A stretch of 64,000 nucleotides of DNA from Undaria pinnatifida (Eukaryota > Sar > Phaeophyceae > Laminariales > Alariaceae): positions 4,031,288-4,095,287 of the forward strand of contig JABAKD010000010.1 in the NCBI GenBank assembly GCA_012845835.1. The letters run 5' to 3'. Below are positions 11,409 through 23,511 of this stretch, piece by piece. Position 1 is the stretch's first letter. Each line of letters opens with the position of its first letter. The translations under genes were made by a program, and so were the position numbers. Under the pieces are notes generated by a model. The model had not been told where the DNA came from and did not search any database. It saw only the letters and a program-made list of their open reading frames with translations.

Positions 11409-13384
11409 GATACATCGGTGGAAGATACCCCCGTGCCGCTCCTGTCGTGAAAATGGAACAGTTCCAAGGAGATTTTGGTCGCCTCTGTTCTACACAGCAG
11501 CGCCCAAATGTGTTTCTATCAGACGACTGGCTTGCGCCAGCCACATATCACGGCCGTGTTGTGAACACTGTGACGAGAGTGTGGGTCAGAGCGCCTCACC
11601 AGCGCGCTCTGTTTATGTTCCACGGCGCAGTTGTTCGATCTGCCCATCAATGTCTGTCGCAGGCGAAAATCTCGGCGCCTCGAACTTTCATTTCGCCGAT
11701 TTTTCTTCGGCGGATCTTGGCCCAACATGTGCCCGCGGTGTTTTTTCGCTTTTTTTTCCTCTAAGTTTGGAACTTGTTTGTCGAACATCAGTGGTCATGT
11801 GTGATCCACGTCCCCGCTCCGTTGACGACTCAGGTTCCGCTGGAAAGTAACGTTCGACGTGGCGATGCGGCCCTGGGCGCAATGTAAATATACCCTCATA
11901 GGCTGTACACGTTCTCCTCGAAGTTATGGGCGCTCCGAGCGCTCTAAATTCCCCAATACAAGCGGCTCGTGTGACACTTTTAAGCCATCCCCGGCGTGCG
12001 ACTTGTCGACGGCGAGTGGTGGGTCCGTGGGTATGTCACCGCCACGGGGAGGCTAGGCCGAATACTACTTAGTTACGTCGCAATTGCAGTCATTTATTCG
12101 CTGCCAAGTACGCCACCCCAGAGAGTAATTACAACCAATCCCTGTCCGCCCCGTTCGCCCTTGCCCGCCCCCCTCCCCATCCACTCTCTACCCCCCCCCC
12201 GGGGATCATGAGCGTGTCGTTTCTTGGTCACAGCACTCGCCAGATGCCCTACGATCAATGTTACTTGGCCCCCCACCCCGCCCACACACTCGGAGAAAGA
12301 AAGGACTTCGCCTCCAATGCTTAATCGTCGAAGGTTGGACTTTTGTCAAGCATGGTCCCACCCAAGAGGCACTCATTTCTCACCAAAATGATCTGGTTGA
12401 GGAAGAACTCCGCCAGCATTCAAGGTATCTATCTGCTTGACAATGTGCCCTGACTCTGAAAAAAGGAAGTAGCAAAGCATGGTGCAGATTACGTCGTCGC
12501 CATCTTGACGCACATTATTGTAATCGCCAGTTAACCCGTCCGAGTAATAACGTCGCGTCTGTGCCTCAGCAACGGTGGAGGCGTATGATCATGTCATTTC
12601 ACGTCGTGTATGAACGCCGTCGGCGAGAGACCAACCGAGAAACGCGAGAACCTTGGAACAAGGGGCCGTTTTTCAGTCAGCTGTACTCCCAACAAAGTTT
12701 TAGCCTTCGTGCAAACGTGCGCAAGCAGCCTTTTGCCTAACTTTCGGAGCCGATGTCGTCATCGGTATCACCCAGGGTCGACTTGGCAGCGTTAACGACT
12801 GAAGCGACCGCTTTGTCAAGAGAAGGAAACTAGGCAATGCGTGCGACAGGCATACCGTGGATCCACGAGTTGCTGCTCTCCGCCATGGAACTGTTTCACC
12901 AGAAACGTTCGTTGCCGTCATCGTCAACGCCCCACAACGTCGGATCGTCCCGCGCCTCGGGAGAGCAGAACTCGGAGCAGGCTGCCTCCGAATACCCCCG
13001 GAAATGGGACCTAAGTTGTGTAGTGTTTTTCGTGAAGGTGCAAGAGACGCAAGCACGCATGGGGTAAAGCGAGGCTCCGTTTCGTATGTGCTTTTGGAGC
13101 GGTCATTAAATGTGGGTATTTCTTCCCCGTCATACGCGTCTTAGTCTCGCCGACCGTGGCATGCTCGTGTTGAGCACGCCAACAAAAATGCAGACTTCGC
13201 GCCCTTCGACAGTTGACCACACGCTGAAGCCAACCGAAGCCGTGGGTAATGTGGGGGCGTGGGACAATTCAAAGAAGAATTTCGTCGTCAATACGCACAG
13301 AACGTCGAAAACGTCCAACCCATGCCCAACCCTTGTATAGCAAGTAACGAAGGCCAACGCACGACTAGATTTACCCACAACGAA
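11409..13384. other. No supportable gene
   Basis: Only short overlapping frames are present on both strands, and none has a recognisable motif. A plus-strand frame at 12857-13144 and a minus-strand frame at 12700-13056 overlap. Neither can be preferred from composition. Confidence 0.35.
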
Positions 13385-13404
13385 GGGCCTGCCTAAATCG
13401 GGAT

Positions 13405-13640
13405 AATACCATGTCACCTGTCAACGAGGTGACGGGTTCCAAGCCAGGAGTCGTCGGAATGATGCAAGCGGCAGCGCCGTAGAGCACAGCCCTTGTCATA
13501 GAAGATCAAGTTCGGCCGGCTGGCCGGGTCTTCCCGGATGGAGTCCAGGCAACCGGCCACGACTTTCATCCCCTAGTGTTCCCACAACGGACCCAACCCT
13601 GCGATGATGCCGTAGTTCAGAGTTGCTATGAAGTGCCCGT
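13405..13640 (-). pseudogene. Possible degenerate transposase remnant (KDZ-like)
   Basis: Read on the minus strand, one frame gives a segment ending NYGIIAGLGPLWEH, an in-frame stop, and then a run containing FYDKGCALRRC. This is followed about 20 residues later by HLVDR, a stop and HG. The spacing and the YDxxC ... VDRxH pattern resemble the catalytic-core region of Kyakuja-Dileera-Zisupton transposases. The match rests on motif memory alone. The two stops and the lack of a recognisable downstream region mean that, if correct, it is a dead fragment. Confidence 0.3.
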
Positions 13641-14301
13641 GCGTGTAATGGGTCGAAAACAGCAGCCGGAGTTGTCGCGCTTCATCCGGCTGTGGCTCCG
13701 CGTGAGATAACGACAATTCCAGCACCACGGTGGGGTGGGTAAGCGACCAGGACGTGCGTTGCAACGACGGCAATGGCACGAAAGAGGACGCGCCAGTAGT
13801 GCCAATATTTGTTGCAAGAGGGTGAAACGCTTGCTTGGTGCGATCGTCAATTGGTGCCTCGAATCGCACGCGACGTCAGCTACATGGCTGGACATAAACG
13901 GCTACTTGGGCGCTGAAGTTGAGATTATTTATTCTTCCTGTTAAACGGTAGGTACGGGTGACATGACGTCGACCTTGTGCCTGCGCAGAAAAGCTCCACC
14001 AAATGGTGGAATGCACGTGGCATTCCTCCCCAACGACACTGCCACGAGACCTTCGTTCTGTGTTTAGGCGCGTGGAGGTCGCCAAACGTCGCTTGTACAT
14101 ATACAACGTCGTGGGTCGTTGGAAAGAGTTCGTTGACGTGGCGTGTGTGGGTAGTGTTCTTATTGTCGTGTGTGTTCGCCGCTCTAAGGCCGTGTAGCCT
14201 CCGCTGCGTCCCTGACCTTCATTTCTGTTCCACAATGTGGTGCACGTCATGGACACTTCTACATCGCGGGTTCCAGATGCACCATGCCCGGCAAAGAACA
14301 C

Positions 14302-15937
14302 GCGCGCCTGTGACCATCCTCCCGAGGTATGAAGATGTGGCTAAAGAACGTCGGGGTGGATGGGTGGGTGGTGGTTGGGGTGGTCTTCATTTGCAAGCAT
14401 GGTCTTCATCATACCACCCTACACCGTTTTTGCAATAAGCTCCAGCGGGTAGATCATTTCAACCGCGCAAAAGCACTCGGGCCACCGCGGCTTCCTCGAC
14501 GCCTCCCCCGCCATCCTACCTCCGTCACGGTTGTTTAGCGTTTCCCTAGACACAGAAGAGGTCGTGCTAGTATTTTTTGCAACAGGAAGCACGTTGATGC
14601 CGGTGCCATGCAATGAGATGGGCACACTACCAAACGGCAATGACACTTAGAAGGGCAAACGATGACCAGGTATACACCGTGGAGAGCGTGAGTCACGCCC
14701 TTACTGCGACCCGTTGCTGTGTAGCACCACCACCACCAACAACAGCAGGAGCGGGAATGGCGCCTGTTCGACGGTTTGGCGGGGGTTTCACTTTAACAGT
14801 CCGCAACTAGGACCAAACAACCTCGTCGCGTCTCGTAATTGAAATAAATTTCCTGGCGGCGATACGACAAACCATCAGGGTTGAGGGCATCATGTTGCTC
14901 GAAGGATGTCCAGCTTATAGAACGCATGCCAGCATTCCACCCGGCGTCGTTTCATTTTCAATTCGTGACAAGTACGGTGGGTGCGGCAGGCTTTAGAGCC
15001 CGCAATGCTGTGCTTTAAATCGTCTTGAAAAGCGGGTGGAGATAGGGCTCGCTATATACACAGCACGGAGCACTCACCCTTCGAAACATATAGATTTTCG
15101 ACTTCGACCTGAAGACTGGCCACGGGCTGAAAATTTGGCGGTTACAGAAACGATTGTGAGTTAGCCCTAGGACAGTTAGTGCGGCCGGTACAGAGGTTCA
15201 ACACGTATGTTTCGGAAATCACAGCAAAAAACATTTACGGAATAAGCGACGACTTCCGAAGTACCCATAGAAGTACATCAACATGCTAGAAAGAGATGCC
15301 GGGCGTCTCTGCCTAGCATGGCCCACGCGCACCACCATGAAGAGGCTCAAAAGCCCATTCATTCGGAAGTACGTAGTCTCTCGTGAGTCTCCTTGTAGGG
15401 CCCGTGTTACCGATCGATTGCAATTTCCTGGAGACAACTCAGAACCTACTTGATTATATTGAAACCGTCAAATTACTATCTCGCGGTCAGTCTTCATCCC
15501 GCAGTCGAACAGGTAGCTGTCGTTCTTTGTTTGGCCCATCATGTTATGCCTAACCGACACTTGTAATTGCCAATCCGTCGGGCGGGAAACAAACGTGCTC
15601 GAGAGGATGTCAGCGTCCTAATTGTGTTCGACCCAACCAAGGTAATAGTCCACAGGAAATGATGCGAGGGCAAAACAAGTGTCAGATTTAAACCAACAAC
15701 GTTTGTCCAGCGTGGAGTAAGTTAGTGCCTTCAGAGGATGCCGTGTGTTTAGAGACCGGGTGGACCTTCACCACAAGGTGAGATGATGGAAAAAAGAGGC
15801 AGGGCCCTAGATTAAGAGCCGTTCTTCCTTTTCTGTATTCACTGATGGAGCTGTTATGTGCACAGGGGAGGATAGTCTTCACAGCTGTATTTCTTTGATG
15901 GCAAACGGCGTCGCAGAACGTGGGAGTGATTAGACCA
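14302..15937. other. No supportable gene
   Basis: Only short frames without motifs are present. The region ends at the GACGT target-site duplication (15938-15942) of the LTR element that follows. Confidence 0.4.
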
Positions 15938-15942
15938 GACGT

Positions 15943-16163
15943 TATTGATTTGGGATTTTCATTATGACAGTTACTTATCAGTTTCGTGTCGGTTTGGGGT
16001 ATTGGCCTATTATTGGGTACCTAGTAGTACTTGGCTGGCGTTTCTGATGGTAGATCGCTGTGCGCTATCACGCACGAGCTCACTTTGTCGGCTTGCCTCT
16101 ACCCTGCGTTTGGGAGACATGATACAATGACTTGCAACCTACCCCGCTTGGAGCTAACATACA
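15943..16163 (+). repeat. 5' LTR of the non-autonomous element
   Basis: This 221-base copy aligns without gaps to 18723-18943. It starts TATTGATT, where the 3' copy has TGTTGATT, and ends ATACA, where the 3' copy has GAACA. Its first part shares TGACAGTTAC and TGTCGGTT words with the LTR of the copia element, which supports kinship. Confidence 0.88.
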
Positions 16164-17192
16164 CTCTATAGCCGAACCGATTCCATCTATCCTCATGGGG
16201 GGTCTACTGGTCAGCAGTGTTGGAACAGGGCCATGCTCTCGAAGAAGTTGTAATAACGAAAGGGAGGCTTGGTGGGGATGGGCCGTGTTTGTGGAACCAG
16301 TATTTTTGCAGACCAGCAGAGACGAGCAGCGAGGCGCAAGAAGGAGTCCTGTGGGGAGAAAGAGAGAGCCACCGCTGGTATGGCAGGGAGAGATGCTGTA
16401 CCGCCATCGTCGGGATTCTTCGAGGGTGGAAAAGGGAGGGCAGCTTGATAGGCGAGTTGTCATCTGGCCCAGAGATGATGTTGTGGTGGAGACGTCATTT
16501 TCAGGGAGCAGCCACTGCTACTGTAGACTACGTACAGCAGTAGTAGCTCAAGCCCTACGGTGGATCATGACCGTGGGCAGGGAGTAACAGCAGCTTATGT
16601 CCATGGTGGTAGCATAGGACACCCCCACCGTGTACAGCGGCCAGCGGGGGTTACCACAGCAGGTGCACGCCCTCCGAGTACGGCGGAGGTACAGCCAGGC
16701 GTACAGGGAGGCACCCCGGTCGTGTGTTGCGAGCGGGGGATTTGAAGTCGCACGGCATTTTTTCCCGTTTTTTTTTGCCGTACGCAGTCCACTTCAGAAG
16801 GTTGGTTGTGGAGGCAAAAGATTTGGAGTAATCTGCACATTTCGCGAGACGTCGCACGGCCGCCAGCCGTGTGCGCCCTCCCAGGGGGGTGGTTTGGTGG
16901 AGCAAAGGCGCGCAGCATAATATCCGCGTGCTTCCTACTGCTGGTAACAGTGGTAGGAACGGGCGTGGGGCACTCGTGGGTTGTTTGCAGCAGTACCAAA
17001 TAACGATGGGGTTTCGTCCGGGCAACACGTCGAGCGGCATGACCGCACACACTCCATGATACGCAGCAGCAACAGCAGAAGCGGGAGAAGTCATAGAGGG
17101 AGCAGATCTCGTTATTACGTCGTCAGTCTGAGCTTTATTGGTGCGGCAACATCGCGGGGCGGGGGGGGACAGGTCTAGTCGAATTGGTGAAC

Positions 17193-17676
17193 TTATTTTT
17201 ACGATGGGTACAACCCGTATGTGCACGTAATATCATACCGGTCAAGGCGAGGCCCGTTGTCGACGCTTCCGCGCTCGCTTCCTGTGCCTCGTATGAAGTG
17301 CTTCGCTTTCGATGTTGCCTATTGCTCTCGCTAATTACTCGATTCGCCACCTAGCGATGACCTCGAGAATCACGACATCACGAACTATCTGGTCCAGTTA
17401 GCGACCACTGTCCAGTTGTAAACAACAGCTCTGTCTGTTCGCGTGTTCTACCAGTCTGCCAGCACCATCCCGTGCGGTATGCACTTGATATCTCCACAAC
17501 AAGCGCGATCAACCAAACAATGCCAGCTGCTGCTGTCAAAGTAAGCTACGCACGTACTCCGCCAAAAAAACTATAAGCCATAACGCCAAATTTTCTCTAT
17601 GAACAACAAACAACATATTATTCCCATCGGTTCCCGATTCCTAATAATATTGCTCTTTATTTTTACGATGGGTACA
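17193..17676. repeat. 20-bp direct repeats flanking 444 bp
   Basis: The word TTATTTTTACGATGGGTACA occurs at 17193-17212 and again at 17657-17676, inside the non-autonomous element. The 444 bases between have no recognised content. This could be an internal duplication by slippage or recombination, or a secondary insertion with an unusually long target duplication. Confidence 0.8.
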
Positions 17677-18714
17677 CCTGTCGATCGAAATAGTGCTTTT
17701 GATCGAATGTGACGTTTTAGTTTACGGCAAGGTTAAAGACCTGTCAATAGTAGACGATCAATTATTTGTGGTGAGAGTGGAGACCCGCAGATAGTATATT
17801 CTATGATTCGCTCTGGATGATATGCGTAATTTTTTTTGGTTGGTAGTTTTGAAGTGTGTTTTCATGTTCAAATCAAACAGTCTTTGTAAATCAAAAAAAA
17901 CTTGTAGCGTTTTTCTGATGTAGACAGGACCAGAAGGGGCCTGGTGGAGCTGATATACATACGATAACGGTTGGGAGAAAATAGTACGTAGGTGCACCTT
18001 GAAAGGTCTACTGCAGATGTGTGGCGTTGATGGTGGCACTGATTGTATTGAATTTAGCGGGGATCTTTTGTTTCTGGCAGTAGTCTTCTGACTGATTGCA
18101 AAATAAAGGAGGGTGAGCGTGTTCAATGATTGATTAGTAGTTATACGAACAGTATCATTTTGCGAATGCTTGTTCGCAATGGAGGAAAGTGAAACACGAA
18201 AAGGTTTTGCGATGACCTAAGATTTCTCATAGCTGGCAGGGTTTGAGCTGTTCGTGTCCACAGTGGCGGCATTTTGTTGTTTCTTTATTCGATTGCAAGG
18301 AGCTATAGCAATCAAGAGCAAAAATGGAGTGTTTTCGGTTTGACGATGTTTTGCAAGTGACAAACGTTTCGGGTAATTTAAGAGCCAAAGAAATTCCATC
18401 ATTCAACCATGCGAAAAAGAATGTATGTTGCCTCGCTTCACCGTCGCGATCTGTGTGTCTATGTCGGGAGTAGAGGGCAAAAGGAGGCTTTTGTCAGGGG
18501 AAAGGGGTTTCTCGCGATCTCTGGCATTATGCTTTCAGCTTTCGTTTTATCATTTTGGCGCGGCTATTGTAATCTCGTCTACAATTACAATAGCTGGAAG
18601 TGGGAGTATGGAAGAGGTTTTCGCTCATTAGGATGAGTTTCCTCTTGCCGTTTTTGTTGTTTAAGGTGATGGAATTGAATGTATTGTTGGTTCGTTACTG
18701 TCTTGTGAATAACC

Positions 18715-18722
18715 CGGGAGGG
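18715..18722 (+). promoter_or_regulatory. Polypurine tract of the non-autonomous element
   Basis: CGGGAGGG lies directly before the TGTT of the 3' LTR. This is the expected place for the plus-strand primer of reverse transcription. The same purine word precedes the 3' LTR of the copia element. Confidence 0.75.
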
Positions 18723-18943
18723 TGTTGATTTGGTATTTCCAGTATGGCAGTTACTCATCAGTTTCGTGCCGGTTCGGGATATTGGCCTATTAATGGGTAC
18801 CTAGTAGTACTTGGCTGGCGTTGTTGACGGTAGACTGCCGTACGCTCTCACGCACGAGCTCATCTTCTTGGCTTGCCTCTACCCTGTGTTTGGAAGACTT
18901 GATACAATTGCTTGAAACCTACCCCGCTTGGAGCTAACGAACA
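18723..18943 (+). repeat. 3' LTR of the non-autonomous element
   Basis: This 221-base copy keeps the canonical TGTT start and AACA end. It is followed at once by the GACGT target duplication. Confidence 0.88.
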
Positions 18944-18948
18944 GACGT

Positions 18949-21160
18949 CACTGGGAAAGCAGTCCTGCCCCCTGCGTCACTGAGCCGAGTGCATATTTGC
19001 TGAGCCGTCGCCGTCTCTAAAACCAGCGCTGGGTGAACGCCGCGCCGATGCTGCCGATGTCGCGGCTCATGCACTGCTGCTGTGCTCGTGCTGCTGTTTT
19101 CGGGCAAATGCTTATTCCTGGAGGCACTGATTGGTATTGGCTTCGACGGCAACCGTGGTACTCATTATGGCCTCCAATAACTAGGTATGCCCAATGCACG
19201 AAGGGTTAGGCCGTTATTCTGCAACGCCCACCTCAAAATGCTCTCCAGTAGTCGTCGTCCGCTGCTTTAGCCGATAAATGCCGATGCTGTTGTAATACCT
19301 CCACCGGTCTTCCATCCAAGAGCGAGTCGCACACGTCAACCTGTTCGACTCGTGTGGGAGTTCGCACGACGGCGAACTCGTCACCGCGCAGTAATCCCCA
19401 TGCATTACGTCATGCTGTGTGCAGAATCTGATTTACCCGTGAAGCGCAGTGGTGGAGGGAGGAGGGTGGGGTCGGGGAGTGGTAGCCTAGGGGGGGGACG
19501 CGAGGAAATTCTCGTCATGAGCGTGTGGCGTTCCCTGGATTGGATGCTATCCTGTTGCTGCTGTTTTGAAGGAGTGGAAAATGGCCGGCTGATATTGTCT
19601 TGTCTATTCGCCGACGACCTGGTGTCGTGGTGGACGTGGGTTGGGGGGGATGAGGGGGGGCGTCGTGAGCCAATCCTCAGAGCGTGTGGCTTTCCCTGGA
19701 ATAGGCACCGTCCTCTTCTTGCTGTCCGTCGTCAAGGGGTGGAAAAATGCCGGCGGGTGCTGCAATTGTGTTGTCCATTCGCCGACACCCTGGTGTCGCG
19801 ATGGAGGTGGGTTGGGTGCGGGGGAGGGGAGGTTAGTTCCCTTGTGGCGAAGTCGTCCACAACAATCAAGGACGTTTGGGGGTACATAGTAATACGGGTT
19901 ATGTGGCTCTGCTTGGTTGTGGGCAGAAAAGGCTGTTGGAGGCTGCGGGTGGGCTAAAGACCTTGATGCCGTACTCTGGGCTGGCGTCTGTTATTCGTGC
20001 GCATTGGCGTCGTCGCCGGCTGCGGGTAAATGTCGAAGACGGTAAACCTTGGGAAGGTGCTGTGTTGTTTGCCTCCTTCCTCTACCCCGCTGCCGGATCT
20101 GACTGTTGCTTAGGCTGTTGTGGTGCGGCGTTATTGGTTACGGTTGTGAAGTATGTCGTGGATGCCGGGGTTGGCGTCATGGCGTCGGCGCGTCCGACCT
20201 GTAGCCTTTACTGAGTCCGTTCAATCTGCTGCTTGTTCGTTGGGAACTGGGTGACGCAGTCCGATGTTGATATATGCAGGCCTCGTCTGCACCAGCGCTA
20301 GTTGTGGTCATATGGGTGTATTGTGGTGTTGGGGGGGGCGCACGGACACGTGCACAGTAGGAGTGGGTGACGTTGTGCCTCCGCCTGCCAGACCGTTTTA
20401 TGTTGGTGAGGAAGGGTTTGCTCAATAACTTGCATATTCTCGCGATGGGTGTACGTAATTGATTTACTTTGACATGCCACGTAGCTAACCCTCCATGGAA
20501 TTTGAAGGTTTACATGGTATAGGGCACGGACGACAGAGGACCAAAGACCGAGAGGACGGGGGGTCGCCCCTTATTGTGCTTCGCCGCAACCAACGACGAA
20601 CCTATCGCCAACTGAAACATCCGACAAGACGCCTCATCCAACGGCATGGAGGCGGGACGCCCATTACGTCACCCCCCCTCCCCTAACGTTACGTTACATT
20701 ATACTTCAATCCCAAAGCGAGCAACAAGCACACACCACACCAACTGAATATAACGGCGGACCAGCGCAACGCATGTTGGTGCAATAGAGAAACAATATTT
20801 CACCCTCGTCGTTCGACGGCCCCCACTTACACTCAACTTAAGCTAACGACACACCCATTAGGGCGTGGGCCGATTAACGCCAGTAAAGGCTACGGGATAG
20901 CTGCGTGAATAATGTGAAATGCCGTTTTTGCCGGCATGCACCACGGCATCCTTTTTTACCTCAGCTTACACGAATCCTAGCGAACAACACCAAAAAAGTG
21001 GAACCCAGACCAGGTCACGTACGTAGGCGTGTACATGACAATACGTCGGACCCTCCCAGCTTTCCCAACTTCTCACTTTTCAGTGCTTGCTTGGTCAATT
21101 AACCGCAATCGACAACACATATACGTTTTGCAGGGTTTCCCGCCTGATATTCATTTTGGT
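18949..21160. other. No supportable gene; G-rich, internally duplicated DNA
   Basis: Open frames at 19352-20214 (+) overlap a G-rich imperfect duplication and show no motif. From 20500 to 21160 I see nothing beyond short frames. Confidence 0.35.
19520..19842. repeat. Imperfect tandem duplication, about 161-bp unit
   Basis: Copy 1 starts at about 19520 (GCGTGTGGCGTTCCCTGG) and copy 2 at about 19681 (GCGTGTGGCTTTCCCTGG). Both continue through a GTGGAAAAATG-like word, TATTCGCCGAC or CATTCGCCGAC, CCTGGTGTCG, and end in G-rich DNA. Confidence 0.75.
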
Positions 21161-21164
21161 GGTG

Positions 21165-22050
21165 GAAGTCCATGCACGTTTCCACGAGAGATTTCACGGC
21201 TTCCATGCAAGCTTGTACTGGTTCCCTTTGACCCGTTGAAGCCTCCGTGCCCTCCGTGTGAGGGCCGGAGGGAGGTGTTATAATACGGTTAACGATCTGC
21301 CCACGGACGTGCCAATAGCTTCCACGGAAGCTTTCCAGCGAGAACATGCACTAATGTTTTAACGGTGGAAGATTCCATCCCTTCCACGGAAGCGTCCTGG
21401 GACGCTGCTTCCGGCTCCGTGGGAGCAGCTGTCATGGAAGAGGACTCCACGGAACATTCATTTGTCGAAAGCTTCCTCGAAAGCTTCCGAAAAAGCTTCC
21501 GTGGAAGCTTTCGCGGACGCTTTGGTGGAAGTAGTGGAAGTAGCTTCCATGGAAGCTTTCACGGAAGCTTTCACGGAAGCTTCCGTGGAAGTAGCTTTCG
21601 TGGAAGCCTATGTGGAAGTAGTTTCAGTGGAAGCTTCCGTGGAAACTTCCATGGAAGCTGCTTCCACACGGACGCTGCTTCCATACGGAAGCTTCCGTGG
21701 AAATAACTCAGCTTCCGTGGTAGTATCTCAACTTCCACGGAAGTTTTCATGGCAGCTTTCACGGAAGCTTGCACGGAAGCTAAATTCCATCGAAGCTTCC
21801 GTGGAATTAAAGTTGAAAGCTTCCATGAAAGAAAACTAATTCCACGGAATATTACGTGGAAATAACTTCCATGTAAGCTTCCGTCGAAGTATCCATGGAA
21901 GCTTCCATCCATATTTCCACGGAATCTTCTGTGAATATTTCCACGGGAGCTTCCACGGAAAGTTCAACGGCATGGAAGCGTGGAAGCTTCTATGGAAGCT
22001 TCCACGCTTCAACAGAAGCTTCCATGGAAGCTTTCATGAACTTTCACCAA
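21165..22050. repeat. Second 12-bp self-complementary array (GGAAGCTTCCAT type)
   Basis: This is the same word family as at 10036-10800, here denser. Near-perfect 12-base periodicity is seen around 21480-21720, and the array ends at about 22045. The peptides it encodes (GSFHGSFRG in one frame, MEASVEAS in another) follow from the period and are not evidence of genes. Most differences are between C and T, or G and A, at the two variable positions after the palindromic core. Confidence 0.92.
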
Positions 22051-22399
22051 GAAAGCAAATAGTGCAGGTGGCCCGCCGCGTTGCGTCTTGAAGCCTCGGT
22101 CATTCTCCGTCGCCCTACCCATGGTCAGCCTCCTCGTCACTCCCGCCGGTTCCTTATTTCCTCACCGGGTCTGTAGGATCAACCTATTTACTTCGTGCTT
22201 ACGGCTATGCGGGCGGGGACCGCCACACAGGCCACCACAACACAACTCCTACAAAATCCATATTAAACATTTGTCACAACACACGGGCAACACGGCCCGT
22301 AGCACCAGGGAGGTTGAGGAGGGAGGCGAAACACCCCCCGATGCACTGGCACGTATTATGCTATCCTCGTTTCCCTTCTATATTGTTGTGGGGGCGTAA

Positions 22400-22545
22400 A
22401 GAGGAATTTCTTGCCCCCTCTTTCAGTGGTCCAGCGTAACCAGAGAAAAACTCGCACAGCAGTTGGACCTGCCCCTTACTGCCTGTCATCGTAATCTGGT
22501 ACTGTGCCTCAACCTCAGTACCACACAATAGTTGCTTATGTGTCC
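22400..22545 (-). pseudogene. Possible exon G' of locus 1
   Basis: A minus-strand frame here reads EAQYQITMTGSKGQVQLLC and continues for a further 20 or so residues. It looks coding and lies just downstream of exon F'. No clear counterpart was found in locus 2 and the boundaries are uncertain, so this is a tentative exon. Confidence 0.25.
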
Positions 22546-22593
22546 TACTAACAATCCAGATACGGCACGACCACACCTGTGCCACTTATATAC

Positions 22594-22705
22594 TACAGTC
22601 CTCCTCGCCGGCGTAGACGACGTCGCTACAGTACTGCACGTAACAATAGCACAAACGGGTTGGACCCATGCGGCCGCAGGGGCAGAGAGGCCAAGACAGA
22701 GTCAG
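22594..22705 (-). pseudogene. Exon F' of locus 1
   Basis: The segment with CGRMGP and VQYCSDVVYAGEEDC parallels exon F of locus 2 (CGRLGP and MQYCNDIAYDASEDC). The donor is GTATAT where locus 2 has GTATGT. The acceptor is not recognisable. Conserved Cys positions suggest a disulphide-bearing segment in the parent protein. Confidence 0.55.
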
Positions 22706-23355
22706 ACTACGGTAAAAGGAAGAGCCGTGAGATCGTGCACGGCACTCGTAATAGCAATCAGGACGTGTCAAACGTTGCCAAAATTCTGTGTTTTTTCCTG
22801 GCGCATGGTTTAGTTCGGACCCAGCCAAATTAACGAAGGAAAACGCCTGCGGGTTGATGTTAATAGTACACTTTCCTTAAAATGTAACATTTTCACAGCC
22901 ACCTCGAGCAGAGAAAACATCGCTTAGACCACGAGTTCGTCCATGTTTGGCGAGCTTCTATCTCGTCGATCCCTGCCGGAAGCAGCAATTCCGAAGAGCT
23001 TGTACGCACCCTTCCAGTTCATAACTTCTTCGCTCTGCGTTGCAGCATCGGAACGGAATCACGGCAGAGCTGAACATATGGCCGCCAGGGGTGGCTGAAA
23101 GCTAACCGCCTACTGTAGCCTGTTGAGCCGTTTGGTCATGAGTTCAATTCTCGGCTAACGAATTGGACCTGATCAACGTTAGGTGTTAATGGTTTCACCA
23201 ACATGTAAGGGTGGCGGACTGAGTAGACAGGGTAATAGATTTTGTGATTCGGAAGCTAAGATCTTGCCGGCAGCGGCGTTCATTTCTTGCGCAACATTAA
23301 CTAAATGATTCGTTAGTCTCAACAGTGAAGCACACTGCCATTGTGTGCACCACAC

Positions 23356-23511
23356 CTGACCGTAGTTGTCGTTGGAGACCGTGTCGTCGGGGTAGGTTAT
23401 CATGGGCGTCTGGTGGGCTGGTCATTGTCATTCCTGTAGTTGTCTTCCGCCCGACTGACGATTGCTCCGCCCCAGCTGTCGAACTCTGTTGTCGCGGAGG
23501 AGCCCTTTAGC
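23356..23511 (-). pseudogene. Exon E' of locus 1, frameshifted
   Basis: The acceptor CAG and donor CAG|GTGTGG are present. The start reads as WGGAIVSRAED-type sequence, parallel to WGGAIFNELED in exon E. A 4-base deletion, relative to exon E, in the acidic stretch then puts ITYPDDT and DNYGQ in another frame and brings in a stop. The deletion is inferred by comparison with 48414-48570. Confidence 0.7.

Larger units (their letters stand above)
15943..18943 (+). mobile_element. Non-autonomous LTR retrotransposon, 3,001 bp
   Basis: Two direct repeats of exactly 221 bases bound the element. It is flanked on both sides by the 5-base duplication GACGT (15938-15942 and 18944-18948). The LTR ends are TGTT and AACA; the 5' LTR has decayed to TATT and TACA. 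A purine tract GGGAGGG abuts the 3' LTR. Internally there is no gag, protease, integrase or reverse transcriptase, so mobilisation would have needed proteins in trans. The 3' internal part (about 18405-18722) resembles the 3' internal part of the copia element at 31235-31508. This includes a shared GGCGCGGCTATTGT block and the CCGGGAGGGTGTT junction. I infer a derivative of, or relative to, that copia lineage. LTR divergence of about 14 percent (roughly 30 of 221 by eye) suggests an old insertion. Confidence 0.85.

Noticed and set aside
16132-17226. Open frames of 108-191 aa inside the non-autonomous LTR element as a gag remnant
   Set aside because: No zinc knuckle or capsid-like motif, and frames on both strands compete.
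21365-21912. Overlapping 113-125 aa open frames on both strands with GSFHGSFRG or MEASVEAS patterns
   Set aside because: They follow from the 12-base period of the array, which keeps every frame open; not evidence of a gene.
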